Translations under genes and position numbers: made by a program
Notes under the pieces: generated by a model
Seen by the model: the letters and a program-made list of their open reading frames with translations, nothing else
The model's database searches: none
Told to the model about the DNA's origin: nothing
Assembly: GCA_041748555.1 (NCBI GenBank)
Contig: JBGTDA010000093.1
Span: forward strand, 34,510 to 98,509
Length of the DNA stretch: 64,000 nucleotides
From: Rhodonellum sp041748555
Lineage (GTDB): Bacteria; Bacteroidota; Bacteroidia; Cytophagales; Cyclobacteriaceae
Direction of reading: 5' to 3'
In this document: in pieces, positions 9,637 to 18,840 of the stretch
Position numbering within the stretch: position 1 is the first letter of the stretch
How the letters are laid out: every line of letters begins with the position of its first letter

Positions 9637-9840
9637 ACGGACGGAAAAAACAGAAAAGACATCAACCCCGGACAGGAGGTGGAAATCGTAAAAAAGGAGC
9701 ATCAGCGAACTGAGGAGCTCACAAAGGGTCAGGTTAAACGGATCCTCACCAAGTCAGGCTTTCATCCTCATGGCATTAAAGTCCAACTGGAAAGCGGTGA
9801 GGTAGGCCGAGTAAAAAACATTCTGCCGGAATCATCTTAA
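9637..9840 (+). pseudogene. YwbE-like (DUF2196) gene copy 1, start codon ACG
   Basis: This 68-codon frame is intact to its TAA and reads as a YwbE-family protein of 67 residues, with HPHGIKVQLESGEVGRVKNI near the end. Aligned base for base with copy 2 at 23107, its initiator is ACG instead of ATG. An in-frame TAA lies at 9616-9618, so no other ATG is available. It keeps the same TATATTTG box (9625-9632) five bases before the start as copy 2. Either it is silenced by start-codon loss, or it uses ACG or the downstream GTG at 9679. The otherwise uninterrupted frame argues that the loss is recent or that some expression persists. YwbE function is unknown; the family is a small basic protein with a KOW-like fold by prediction. 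Confidence 0.7.
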
Positions 9841-9882
9841 AACCATCCAAGGCTTAAAAATCTTCAGGTTCTCAGCGCTGGT

Positions 9883-10202
9883 GATCTCTCCTGACACCGG
9901 GATGACGTCAGTGTTACCGTCACCCTGACGAAGGAAGGGTCTCTTTTGATGAAAAGATGCCATAACTTTCGGAAATAAAGGACTATATCACGGTTTATTT
10001 TTAATTCCAACCGCCAATTTGAACTGCCGGGGATCTTTCCTTTCGTCGAGATGACGTTTGTGGTACCGTCACCCTGACGAAGGAAGGGTCTCTTGAGGTA
10101 CAGAAACGCGATAGCTACTGGAAAAGTGAATATAAAACTGATTCGGAAATATTCAACGTCTAGCCGAATTGGCGGGGATCTCTCCTGACATCGAGAGGAC
10201 GG
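9883..10202 (+). repeat. Hairpin repeat array A (two full units and one left arm)
   Basis: Units start at 9883, 10029 and 10174, a period of 145-146 bases. Each begins with a left arm like GGGGATCTCTCC..GTCGAGATGACG, about 10 bases of loop, then a right arm like CGTCACCCTGACGAAGGA..GGGTCTC. The arms are imperfect inverted copies, so each forms a hairpin of about 64 bases. The ~80-base linker is also conserved (ACAGAAACGCGATAGCTACTGG type). The third unit has only its left arm. The array ends about 245 bases before the broken DUF5916 gene. Confidence 0.85.
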
Positions 10203-10447
10203 CGGGGACCCAAACATGGGTGACAATAAAATCTGAACTAGTAGAAGTTAAATCTCTCACTATAGATCAAAAAATAGTGATCATTAATTAGTGGGTATTG
10301 CTATGAGTCCTAAAAACTAGGTTACTGAGAGATAGAAAAGGAAACCGTTTTACCTAGCGAATTTTCATCATCTTCTTAAAAAAGGAAGGTTGTAAGTTAA
10401 AAGTAATAACCAAATCTTGATTTTTTAGAACCATAATCCTGAAACCT

Positions 10448-11862
10448 ATGGATTATTCATGGATTTTGAAATGCCTCTTGTCAACTGTCCGAAATTGTTT
10501 TTCAGGTTCAGGATTCCGGCTTTTTTTCCAACATGCTCTACTCATTTTGGCTTTCCTTTTTTCAGATTTTGCTTTAGGCATGCATGTGATGCATGAAATC
10601 CCAAAGCTGTTGGCCCCCATTGAATTTGACGGTAAAATTGAGACCGGCGAATGGGATGCTGTCGATACCCTTTCTTTTATCAGTCATTGGCCTGAATTTT
10701 CTGAAAAGCCCAACTCCAGGACTTTGTTCCGGGTAACTTATGATGAAAAGTTCCTCTATTTTTCAGCTTTATGCTTTGATCAGCCCAACCTTATCCAGGG
10801 TCCGAATTTCGAGCGTGACAATTGGGAGATGACCATGGATCATGTAGCAATCATTATGGATACCTACAATGACAATGAAAACGGGGTGATATTTGTCGTA
10901 ACCCCTACCAGTTCAAGGATTGACGTTAGTCTGAAAAATGATACCCAAGGTCCGGAACCTGTGGATCTTTCCTGGAATTCATTTTGGGAAGCATTGGTAT
11001 CGAGGCACCAGGAGGGCTGGTCTATCGAGGCCAGAATTCCCTTTAGCAGTTTACGTTTTCAGTCCTCCGAAGGAAACGTAACGATGGGGTTGATTGCCTA
11101 CCGATACATAGCCCGGGGAACGGCAGATGGATATATTTCCAAGTATTCCACCGGAGTGGGGGTTTTGGAGTTTCATAAAGCCATCAATGGCCAGAGACGT
11201 ATCTTTTTCCAATGTAAACAACAAGCGGCCTTGGTTCACATCTCCATATTTCCTTGCAGGGGCAGGATTTCACCACGACAGAACTGAGGGATCATTATCT
11301 CCCGAAAAAACAAATGACAACCAGTTAACTGCCGTATTGGACATACAACATGCACTGACCAACAATATGAACATGGATATTACGGTAAACACGGATTTTG
11401 CCCAAGTGGAGGCAGATGATCAGGTCGTGAACCTTAGCCGTTTCTCTCTTTTCTTTCCCGAAAAGCGCCGCTTCTTTTTAGAGCGGTCGAGCATTATGGA
11501 TTTTGGTTTTGAAAGCAACAACCGACTCTTTTATAGCCGCCGTATCGGCATCAACGAAGGTAGAATAAATCCTTTGTGGGGAGGAGTCCGTCTGGTGGGC
11601 AGGGTAAATAAATACGATGTGGGATTTCTGACAATGCAGTCTCGGGGAATAGAAGGGGCACCTTCTGAAAATTTCGGTGTAATCCGGTTGCGGAGAAAAG
11701 TGTCCGACAACAATTCCTACATAGGAGGAATTTTGACCACAAGAACCGATTTGAAAGGAGCCGTCAACCTGGCTTATGGGTTGGATGGAATTATCAATTT
11801 GTTCGGTAATGACTACCTCAAAGTAAACTTTGCAGGAACCTACGACATGCATGATAATGCTT
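10448..11862 (+). pseudogene. DUF5916 outer-membrane protein, 5' part (frameshifted, interrupted)
   Basis: The N-terminal part codes for a membrane-targeting leader, then a carbohydrate-binding family 9-like domain (from about residue 50: LLAPIEFDGKIETGEWDA), then the start of the DUF5916 beta-barrel region (FSLFFPEKRRFFLE). The frame changes at about 11135-11150: the family sequence passes from ..ADGYISK in one frame to PSIPPEWGFWSFIKPS in the next. Family likeness ends after FAGTYDMHDNA near 11862, where unrelated DNA begins. The rest of the gene resumes 7 kb downstream at about 18841. CBM9/DUF5916 proteins are outer-membrane proteins of unknown function common in Bacteroidota. This copy is non-functional. 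Confidence 0.85.
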
Positions 11863-12301
11863 TGTGTATGAGTAGTAGCGGATTATTAGCCCTTTCCTGT
11901 CAAGCTATTATGAAAGTATCTCAAAAGTACAAGTTTTCAATTTACCACTTCGCCCGCTATTACTTATACATTTTGTTGGGGCATCGTGTTTTATTTTTTT
12001 ATTCCACAATGTCAAACAGTCAAGACATTAATTATTTCTGTTCATGTCCTTTTAGAAGATCTTTTCAGTCGTGCGTTGGGCATTTTTGAAAATTTCCTTT
12101 TTGGGTCTGAGTTGGTATGCATTTTACCTGCGTAGAGGAGTGCGATGGGAAAAGCAAGTGTTTGACTGAATGGATTGGAGTGCAACGGAAAGGAATGAAG
12201 GAATGCTCTTGCTGTGAGGTGCAGGAAGTGGGTGAATGAAAAGAGTGAGGAACGAACGAATGCAATGAACCTACTGGAAGCACATGGGTGGGGGTTGGCT
12301 T

Positions 12302-12682
12302 TTACAGAGAATAAGAAATGATTTTATTTACAATTAATATTGCAATGACTATCCAAATGATAATTATCAAAGTAAATCCAAACCAATTCTTTCTCGGTGA
12401 CCAATGATAGGTAGAAGCATTTATACGGGCATCTTCATAAACGGATTTAGGAGTTAGTGAAATTGCTAAATAAATACCAATCGGGAGCAATATCAAATCA
12501 TCCAAAAAATCAATCACGGGGATGAAATCAGGGATTAGGTCTATTGGACTTAATGCATAAGCAAGCGTTAAATAAATTAACCATTTAGCATACCATGGAG
12601 TCCTATCATCTTTGCTGACGAGATAAATAATAACCAATTGAAGCTTCAATTTTTTAGCCCAGTCCCTGATTTTTCTTAGCAT
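12302..12682 (-). CDS. DUF1232 (YkvA-family) small membrane protein
   Basis: A 126-residue protein. The DUF1232 signature TPWYAKWLIYLTLAYALSP with IDLIPDFIPVIDFLDD is at about residues 28-65, with one or two hydrophobic segments there and a strong C-terminal membrane helix (GFTLIIIIWIVIAILIV). The molecular function of the family is unknown. It starts 24 bases after the adaptor gene ends and reads in the same direction, so it is the last gene of the efflux operon. Linkage to metal-efflux genes suggests a role in envelope metal handling, which is inference only. Confidence 0.85.
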   Translation of the reverse strand: MLRKIRDWAKKLKLQLVIIYLVSKDDRTPWYAKWLIYLTLAYALSPIDLIPDFIPVIDFLDDLILLPIGIYLAISLTPKSVYEDARINASTYHWSPRKNWFGFTLIIIIWIVIAILIVNKIISYSL

Positions 12683-12706
12683 TTGTATATTCTGATATTG
12701 AGATAT

Positions 12707-13897
12707 TTAGTCATCATCACCCTCGCCTTTATTCATTTCTGACTTCAAGTAATTTGCTCCTTTAACTACTATTTGGGAGTTGAAATCTATTGAAGATTCA
12801 TTCTTGATTTGAACTTGTCCTTGATTGCTCCTTCCTATGTTGATTTTCACCTTTGTAAAGACAACTTCATCATTAGTGGTGGAATCTTGTATGGGGAGTG
12901 ATTGAATGAAAATAAACGAATCGTCTTGATCGAAAATAATAGCTTCTTCGGGAAGAGTTGAAACAGCAATTGGCTGTGAGTATATATCTGCCTCTATATA
13001 AAGCCCAGGGATTAAAACAGGATTTGCATCAAAATGAGCAATTACTTTTATAGTACGTGAGGTTAAATCCAATGAACTACCAACTGAGGAAATTTTAGCT
13101 GAATATGTTGGGCTGTTATCAGTTGATGAGACTTTAAAAGAAATCATTTGATTTGCTTTAATCTTCCCAAGATTCTTTTCAAAAACATTCAATTCTAAAT
13201 AAGCACCTTTGTTATTGATTACTTCCATAATTGACTGCTGTGGCAAAATAGACTGGCCTTTGAATCCTGTCACTTTAGTTACTACTCCTGAAATAGGAGA
13301 ACGCAGATATACGGTTGATTGAATTTTTCCTTGCACCACATTCTCTGGGTTTATGCCCATTAGTTTAAGTTTTTCACTCAATGAATTTTTTAAGGCTACC
13401 ATACTTTGTAAATCAGATTCTGCTTGTTGTAATTTTTTCATAGCAGTCACATTAGAATCACTCAGCAATTGTTGTCTGTCAAGTTCTTTCAGTAGAAAAT
13501 TATATTGACTTTGGGCTTGAAGATACTCCTGTTGAAGCTGAATAAAATTAGGATGTTTGAGAGAGACCAGAACGTCACCTTGATTTACTTTCTCGCCTTC
13601 CATGTGATAGATTTTGTCAATAAAACATTCATACAAAGCATTAATTGAAGCTCGATCATTTGGAGGAAGCTGAATCAATCCATTTGCATTTACAATTTCG
13701 GCTAGCGTGTCTTGTGTAAGGTGTCCGATTTCTATTTCAGCATTTTTTATTTGGTCAAGCGTGAGTTCCACTTGGTTTGCGTTCAGCTTTTGTACGGTTG
13801 AATCATTCGTACCAGAATCCTCTTTTTTATTTCCACTATTACATGATGCCAGTATGATTGTGACTGCTACTATTGATATATATGTGATATTTTTCAT
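12707..13897 (-). CDS. Efflux RND periplasmic adaptor (CzcB/CusB-like lipoprotein)
   Basis: A 396-residue membrane-fusion protein that bridges the inner-membrane RND pump and the outer-membrane channel of a heavy-metal efflux system. The lipoprotein signal ends IILASC (Cys19). It is followed by a barrel-sandwich hybrid / lipoyl-like half, a coiled-coil hairpin (about residues 115-175, HPNFIQLQQEYLQAQ), the second lipoyl half (VYLRSPISGVVTKV) and beta-barrel domains. There is no His-rich metal-binding N-terminus of the classical CzcB type. It follows the pump gene by 20 bases and precedes DUF1232 by 24 bases, all on the minus strand. Confidence 0.92.
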   Translation of the reverse strand: MKNITYISIVAVTIILASCNSGNKKEDSGTNDSTVQKLNANQVELTLDQIKNAEIEIGHLTQDTLAEIVNANGLIQLPPNDRASINALYECFIDKIYHMEGEKVNQGDVLVSLKHPNFIQLQQEYLQAQSQYNFLLKELDRQQLLSDSNVTAMKKLQQAESDLQSMVALKNSLSEKLKLMGINPENVVQGKIQSTVYLRSPISGVVTKVTGFKGQSILPQQSIMEVINNKGAYLELNVFEKNLGKIKANQMISFKVSSTDNSPTYSAKISSVGSSLDLTSRTIKVIAHFDANPVLIPGLYIEADIYSQPIAVSTLPEEAIIFDQDDSFIFIQSLPIQDSTTNDEVVFTKVKINIGRSNQGQVQIKNESSIDFNSQIVVKGANYLKSEMNKGEGDDD

Positions 13898-13918
13898 GAT
13901 GTTTCTTTTAAAGATTGA

Positions 13919-16900
13919 TTAATTGTTACCCAACAAGTACTCCACAGAAATGATAGCCTGATTAAGCTGATTTAAGTTGTCCAAATACCTGAATTGTATA
14001 TCCATAGATTGTGTCAATCCATTAATATATTCCAGATAGGTAAGTTCTCCTTCTTTGAATCCAAGATTAGATTGAGTTAAGATCAGTTCAGCTTGAGGCA
14101 ATCCTGTGTTGGTATAATATTCATTGGATCTCAGTAATTTTTGATATGCCTGATAGCTGGTGATGAAGTCAGCATTCAACTGATTTTGTAATTGCTGATA
14201 ATCTAGCTCAGCAGCCTGAGCATGCAATTTTGTAGAGTGGATTTGTGAGGTATGCGGTTTAAACCAAATTGGAATTGCAATCCCTACCTGAACACTTTGA
14301 AATTGAGCACTCTTACCAGCAAATTCGTTAACTCCATTAATATCATAATAACCTTGAAGCGATTGATTTATATACCCAATATTAAAGTCTGGTAATGTTT
14401 GAGCTTTGGCTACTTTCACTTTTTGCTCCTCTATGTCTATGGCCTGTTTACTAAGTTGGAGTGATGGGTTATTAGATAAACCGCTACTGTCCAATACAAA
14501 CTGTTGGGAGTAGGCAAATGGGATGTTGGAATTTGCATCTACATTTTGTGAGGTATTTAAAAGTATTTGCAATCTGTTTTGCCATGCCTTAATCTCTGAT
14601 TCATTCTGCAATAGCTGATTTTCGGTTTCCTGAGATTTTGAAACAGCTGTAGTGTTTTCTAATAAATTTGCTTCTCCTGTTTGAAATCGAAGCTTGGTAG
14701 CCTTCACCAACTCCTTGTAAATGGAATCTTGTTGAATCAGTATTTTATGTGTTTCCTGCAAATACCTGAGGTAGTAGAAAACGGATTTTACTTCATTAAT
14801 GAGTGCATTTCTTGTAATCTGTTTTTTGATTTCCTGACTTTCAACATTCTCTTGCAACAGCTTAGAACGCTGAACATAATAAGTTGGGAAAGCGAAGCTT
14901 TGGCCAATAGTGAATCCTTTGTCTTTATAGAAACTATTGGTTTCCCCATACAGAAAATCGACATTGGTTTTTGGCAAATCGAATGATTTGCCTTTTAATT
15001 TTTGTTCTGCCTGAACCCGATATTGCTCAGCTTGAAGCCCTGGATTGTTTGCCAATGCAGTATCAATGGCAACTTCAAGTGAAATAGGAATTGGTTGTTT
15101 ATTAGACTGAGCATTAGTAGTAAATGGACTTAGACACATTAAAAAGAGTACGCCTGCTATAGGAATTGCTTTCTTCAATTTAGGTGGTCGTTCCATTAAC
15201 GTATAAAGAATAGGAAGAACAATTAAGGTCAAAAGTGTGGCAGTTAGAATACCCCCAATCACTACTGTAGCCAATGGTCTTTGTACCTCTGCACCAGCGG
15301 ATGATGAAACAGCCATAGGCAGAAACCCAAGAATGTCAGTGGATGCTGTTAGAAAGATAGGTCTTAAACGAGAGGTAGTTGCTTGTATCAGTCGATTCCG
15401 AATATCGGTTACTCCTTGTTCTTTTAATTCATTCAAACTACTGATTAATACTAAACCATTGAGAACAGCTACCCCAAACAAAGCGATGAAACCAACACCC
15501 GCAGAGATACTAAATGGCATATCCCTTATCCATAAAGCAAATACTCCACCGACCGCAGCAAACGGAATGGCAGTATAGATGAGGATTGTTTGTTTTACAG
15601 ATTTGAGACTGATATACAGAATGAAGAAAATGAGCACCAATGCAATAGGTATTACAACAGACAATCTTTTTGTTGCTCTCAGTAAGTTTTCAAACTGTCC
15701 GCCATAGGTTATATAGTATCCTGACGGAAGATTGAGTTTACTATTTAGCTCCTTTTTTATATCAACAACAAGAGACTGAATGTCTCTATTCCTCACATTG
15801 ACACCAATAACTATCCTACGGTGCGTATCATCTCTTGATATAAGCCCTGGAGCATCCTTCAATTGAATAGATGCTACTTCCTCTAATGGGATTTTAGACC
15901 CATTGGGCAAAGGAATATATAATTGCTTGATGGAATTAATATCTTGTCTGAAAGGCTTTTGTAAACGAACGACCATGTCAAAACGTTTTTCGCCTTCAAA
16001 GAATTGACCTGTAATAGCACCAGAGAATGCTGTATTGATAGCAAGATTGAGATCGGCAATTGTTAAATCATACTGAGCCAATCTATCACGTTTATATTCA
16101 ATGTTTATTTGTGGTAAACCTGCTATCTGTTCTGTTCGAACATCTGCTGCACCTGATATAGGTTGAACAAGTTCTGCCGCCTTGTTGCCTAAGTCTTGTA
16201 GTATTGTTAAATCTTCTCCATAAATTTTAATGGCTAAATCTGACTTAACACCTGTTAACAGTTCATTAAATCGCATTTCAATTGGTTGAGAAAATTCAAC
16301 GGAAATTCCCGGTAGGGTGGCAATGGCTTCTTCCATTTTGGCGGCTAATTCTTCCGTTGTAGATGCAGAAACCCATTCACTTTTTTCTTTAAGTTTCACC
16401 ATTATATCAGCTCCCTCAATAGGCATAGGGTCGGTTGGTACTTCCGCTGATCCGATTTTAGTAACGACCGATTCTACTTCAGGAAAATTATCCAATAATA
16501 TCTTCTCCAGTTTGGTCATGTTCTTTACCATTTCCTGCAAAGAAGTTCCTGGACTCATTCTGGTTTCAAGTGCGAAATCACCTTCTTCCAGTTTGGGAAT
16601 AAACTCTCCGCCCATATTTAGAAAAATGAAGACAGTAGCTATCAGTAAGATGACGGCAGAAGAAAGTATCCAAATTCTTAGTTCAAGGGCTTTAATAAGA
16701 ATGGGGGTATATAGCTTTTCAAGCCACTTCATAAATTTCTCACCCCAACTGATTTTCTTTTTAGGTTTACTGTAAAGCAACCATGCAGATACCATTGGTA
16801 CATAAGTAAGGCAGAGTACCATGGCTCCAATTATGGCAAACCCGAAAGTCAGAGCCATTGGAACAAACATTTTTCCTTCAACACCCTGTAGAGATAATAT

Positions 16901-18298
16901 GGGCAGAAACACAATAAGAATGATGATTTGACCAAAAATGGCAGAGTTCATCATCCTTTGAGATGAATCAATAGCTATGTCATTGATTTTACTGCGTTTA
17001 TCAGAATTTGTGAGATTTGAAAGGTTATCGTTCTTTAACACCAATTGTACAGCCATAAACTCTACTATGATTACTGCACCATCCACTATAATTCCAAAGT
17101 CAAGTGCACCAAGGCTCATGAGGTTGGCAGATACGCCAAAAACGTTCATCATTCCCAATGCAAAAAGCATGGATAAAGGTATTACCGAGGCAACTATCAA
17201 TCCTGACCTAAAATTTCCAAGCAAGAATACCAAGGCAAAGATCACAATGAGACCTCCCAGCATAAGGTTTTCCTTTACAGTACTGGTTGTTTTGTTGATT
17301 AGTTTAGTGCGGTCAACAAAGGGCTTGATGACAACACCTTCAGGAAGAGTCTTTTGAATTTCAGCAATTCTTGCCTTGACATCATCTATAACATTAAAGG
17401 TATTTGCATCCTTCAACATCAATACTATGCCAATCACTGTCTCACCTTTGCCGTCTTTAGTTGCTGCTCCGAAACGGGGGGCATATCCAATACCCGCTTT
17501 ACCTATATCGGCTATGGTCACGGGAATATTGTTTCGCTTAGTGACAACAATACTATTGATTTCGTCAATTGAACTTACAAGACCTTTTCCCCTGATAAAA
17601 TAAAGGTTTGCACCCTTTTCTATGTAGCTGCCTCCTGTATTTTGATTATTCTTCTGAAGGGCAGTAAATACTTCACTCAGCGTTAAATCGAATGCATTGA
17701 GCTTATTGGGGTTAATGGCCACTTCATACTGTTTTAGATAACCGCCCCAACTGTTGATTTCAACAATTCCTTTCGTACCTGATAGCTGTCTTTTGATTGT
17801 CCAATCTTGTATTGTTCTTAATTCTGTGGCATCATATTGTGATTCATACCCAGGTAATGCTTCAACGGTGTATTGGTATATTTCGCCCAATCCCGAAGTA
17901 ATAGGCCCCATTTGAGGAATACCATATTCCGCACCAATGTTTTGTTCAGCTTCTTTGAGTTTTTCGCTCACCAATTGTCGGGGTAAAAATGTCCCCATAC
18001 TTTCATCAAACACCACTGTAACTATGGACAGACCAAAGCGTGAAATAGAACGAATTTCCTGAACACCGGGAAGGTTATTCATGGCCAGTTCTACAGGGTA
18101 GGTAATGTATTGCTCGACTTCCTGAGCGGCAAGGCTTTCGGAGGTAGTAATAATTTGAACCTGATTATTTGTAATGTCAGGAACGGCATCAATTGGAATA
18201 TTGGTTAATGAATACGAACCCCACCCTATAATAATGGCCGTAAACAGTCCGATGATTAGCTTATTCCTTACGGAAAAAGCAATGATATTATTTATCAT
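13919..18298 (-). CDS. Heavy-metal RND pump fused to outer-membrane factor (CzcA-CzcC fusion)
   Basis: A 1459-residue fusion. Residues 1 to about 1040 are a full HME-family RND proton/metal antiporter with 12 membrane helices. The helix-4 motif DFGIIVDGAVIIVE near residue 400 is the form found in divalent-cation pumps (Zn, Co, Cd, Ni) rather than Cu/Ag pumps. After a linker there is an internal signal-peptide-like segment (IAGVLFLMCLSPFTTNAQ, about 1047-1065), then a TolC/CzcC-type outer-membrane factor with paired coiled-coil repeats to the C-terminus. Such fusions recur in Bacteroidota. How both halves reach their membranes is unclear; cleavage after the internal signal is a natural guess. 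It is the first large gene of the operon. Confidence 0.93.
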   Translation of the reverse strand: MINNIIAFSVRNKLIIGLFTAIIIGWGSYSLTNIPIDAVPDITNNQVQIITTSESLAAQEVEQYITYPVELAMNNLPGVQEIRSISRFGLSIVTVVFDESMGTFLPRQLVSEKLKEAEQNIGAEYGIPQMGPITSGLGEIYQYTVEALPGYESQYDATELRTIQDWTIKRQLSGTKGIVEINSWGGYLKQYEVAINPNKLNAFDLTLSEVFTALQKNNQNTGGSYIEKGANLYFIRGKGLVSSIDEINSIVVTKRNNIPVTIADIGKAGIGYAPRFGAATKDGKGETVIGIVLMLKDANTFNVIDDVKARIAEIQKTLPEGVVIKPFVDRTKLINKTTSTVKENLMLGGLIVIFALVFLLGNFRSGLIVASVIPLSMLFALGMMNVFGVSANLMSLGALDFGIIVDGAVIIVEFMAVQLVLKNDNLSNLTNSDKRSKINDIAIDSSQRMMNSAIFGQIIILIVFLPILSLQGVEGKMFVPMALTFGFAIIGAMVLCLTYVPMVSAWLLYSKPKKKISWGEKFMKWLEKLYTPILIKALELRIWILSSAVILLIATVFIFLNMGGEFIPKLEEGDFALETRMSPGTSLQEMVKNMTKLEKILLDNFPEVESVVTKIGSAEVPTDPMPIEGADIMVKLKEKSEWVSASTTEELAAKMEEAIATLPGISVEFSQPIEMRFNELLTGVKSDLAIKIYGEDLTILQDLGNKAAELVQPISGAADVRTEQIAGLPQINIEYKRDRLAQYDLTIADLNLAINTAFSGAITGQFFEGEKRFDMVVRLQKPFRQDINSIKQLYIPLPNGSKIPLEEVASIQLKDAPGLISRDDTHRRIVIGVNVRNRDIQSLVVDIKKELNSKLNLPSGYYITYGGQFENLLRATKRLSVVIPIALVLIFFILYISLKSVKQTILIYTAIPFAAVGGVFALWIRDMPFSISAGVGFIALFGVAVLNGLVLISSLNELKEQGVTDIRNRLIQATTSRLRPIFLTASTDILGFLPMAVSSSAGAEVQRPLATVVIGGILTATLLTLIVLPILYTLMERPPKLKKAIPIAGVLFLMCLSPFTTNAQSNKQPIPISLEVAIDTALANNPGLQAEQYRVQAEQKLKGKSFDLPKTNVDFLYGETNSFYKDKGFTIGQSFAFPTYYVQRSKLLQENVESQEIKKQITRNALINEVKSVFYYLRYLQETHKILIQQDSIYKELVKATKLRFQTGEANLLENTTAVSKSQETENQLLQNESEIKAWQNRLQILLNTSQNVDANSNIPFAYSQQFVLDSSGLSNNPSLQLSKQAIDIEEQKVKVAKAQTLPDFNIGYINQSLQGYYDINGVNEFAGKSAQFQSVQVGIAIPIWFKPHTSQIHSTKLHAQAAELDYQQLQNQLNADFITSYQAYQKLLRSNEYYTNTGLPQAELILTQSNLGFKEGELTYLEYINGLTQSMDIQFRYLDNLNQLNQAIISVEYLLGNN

Positions 18299-18404
18299 GA
18301 ATGAATACTTTTAGAAATTGAACAAAACACTGGAATGCACGGATACAAAGAGCCTAAAGGCTACAACCGACATTCATTGAAAAAAAAGAAGTGAGTGTTT
18401 GGGC

Positions 18405-18725
18405 TTAAATAAGCCACGTGCAATTTCTAATAAAGAGCCGTAAAGACGGAGATGGAATTATTTCATTGATTTCAAATGCACATGAAACAACTTGGAGTTG
18501 AGGAGCACTGAAAGTATGAAAGGAGTGTAAAGGATTAAAAGTAAGATCAGGATTTATTGAGAAATCCTGCGATGTGCCAATATTACTTGAATGAGATGCC
18601 GTAACGTAAGAATCAAACACATCACCCCATGTCTGCTGCACACCACCTATTTCAATCTCGAAAAAGGCAATGCAATACGCAAGAGCAACAAGTGGAAGTA
18701 ATATTTTGAAACCTAGTTTTGGCAC
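18405..18725 (-). CDS. Small hypothetical protein upstream of the efflux pump
   Basis: A 106-residue frame starting at GTG 18725 (the codon before it is TAA). It has a hydrophobic N-terminal helix like a signal peptide (KILLPLVALAYCIAFF) and ends SLRLFIRNCTWLI. It reads in the same direction as the pump and ends 107 bases before it. I do not recognise the family. Position at the head of an efflux operon and the exported look suggest a small periplasmic accessory, but it may equally be a chance frame. Confidence 0.45.
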   Translation of the reverse strand: MPKLGFKILLPLVALAYCIAFFEIEIGGVQQTWGDVFDSYVTASHSSNIGTSQDFSINPDLTFNPLHSFHTFSAPQLQVVSCAFEINEIIPSPSLRLFIRNCTWLI

Positions 18726-18840
18726 TTACTTTTTTTAAAGTATTAAAGCCTGAAACGCTAAGATATGGAATTTATTGTGTGGTTTACTCGTCATTTTCAT
18801 TATCAATTTGTTCGTTGAGTTGTTTTACATGTGCCCCAAT

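Larger units (their letters stand above)
11863..18840. mobile_element. About 7 kb insertion carrying a metal-efflux operon
   Basis: This segment separates two halves of one DUF5916 gene, so it was inserted; the exact ends are uncertain by tens of bases. It carries a DUF1232 protein, a periplasmic adaptor, a CzcA-CzcC fusion and a small ORF, all on the minus strand, and is visibly more AT-rich and different in codon use from its flanks. The first ~440 bases (11863-12301) are non-coding. TTGGGGCA (11976-11983) and TGCCCCAA (18832-18839) are inverted near the two ends and may be part of terminal repeats, but eight bases is weak evidence. No transposase, integrase or clear target duplication was seen. 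Confidence 0.6.

Noticed and set aside
9376..9702. N-terminal extension of the Gfo/Idh gene by 109 codons
   Set aside because: The extension crosses the dispersed hairpin repeat, has no family likeness, and the Rossmann motif follows the ATG at 9375 at normal distance.
9883..10202. CRISPR array
   Set aside because: The unit is about 147 bp, the linkers are conserved rather than unique, and no cas gene is present.
9864..10226. A 120-codon minus-strand frame through array A
   Set aside because: It is made of repeat arms; similar phrases appear in several frames across the arrays, as expected from a repeated non-coding unit.
11478..11852. A 124-codon frame on the minus strand inside DUF5916
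   Set aside because: It is antisense to clear DUF5916 coding sequence and has no family features.
11940..11995. Integron attC site at the left end of the efflux insertion
   Set aside because: A GTTGGGG core-like motif is present, but I found no RYYYAAC partner at the right distance and no integrase.
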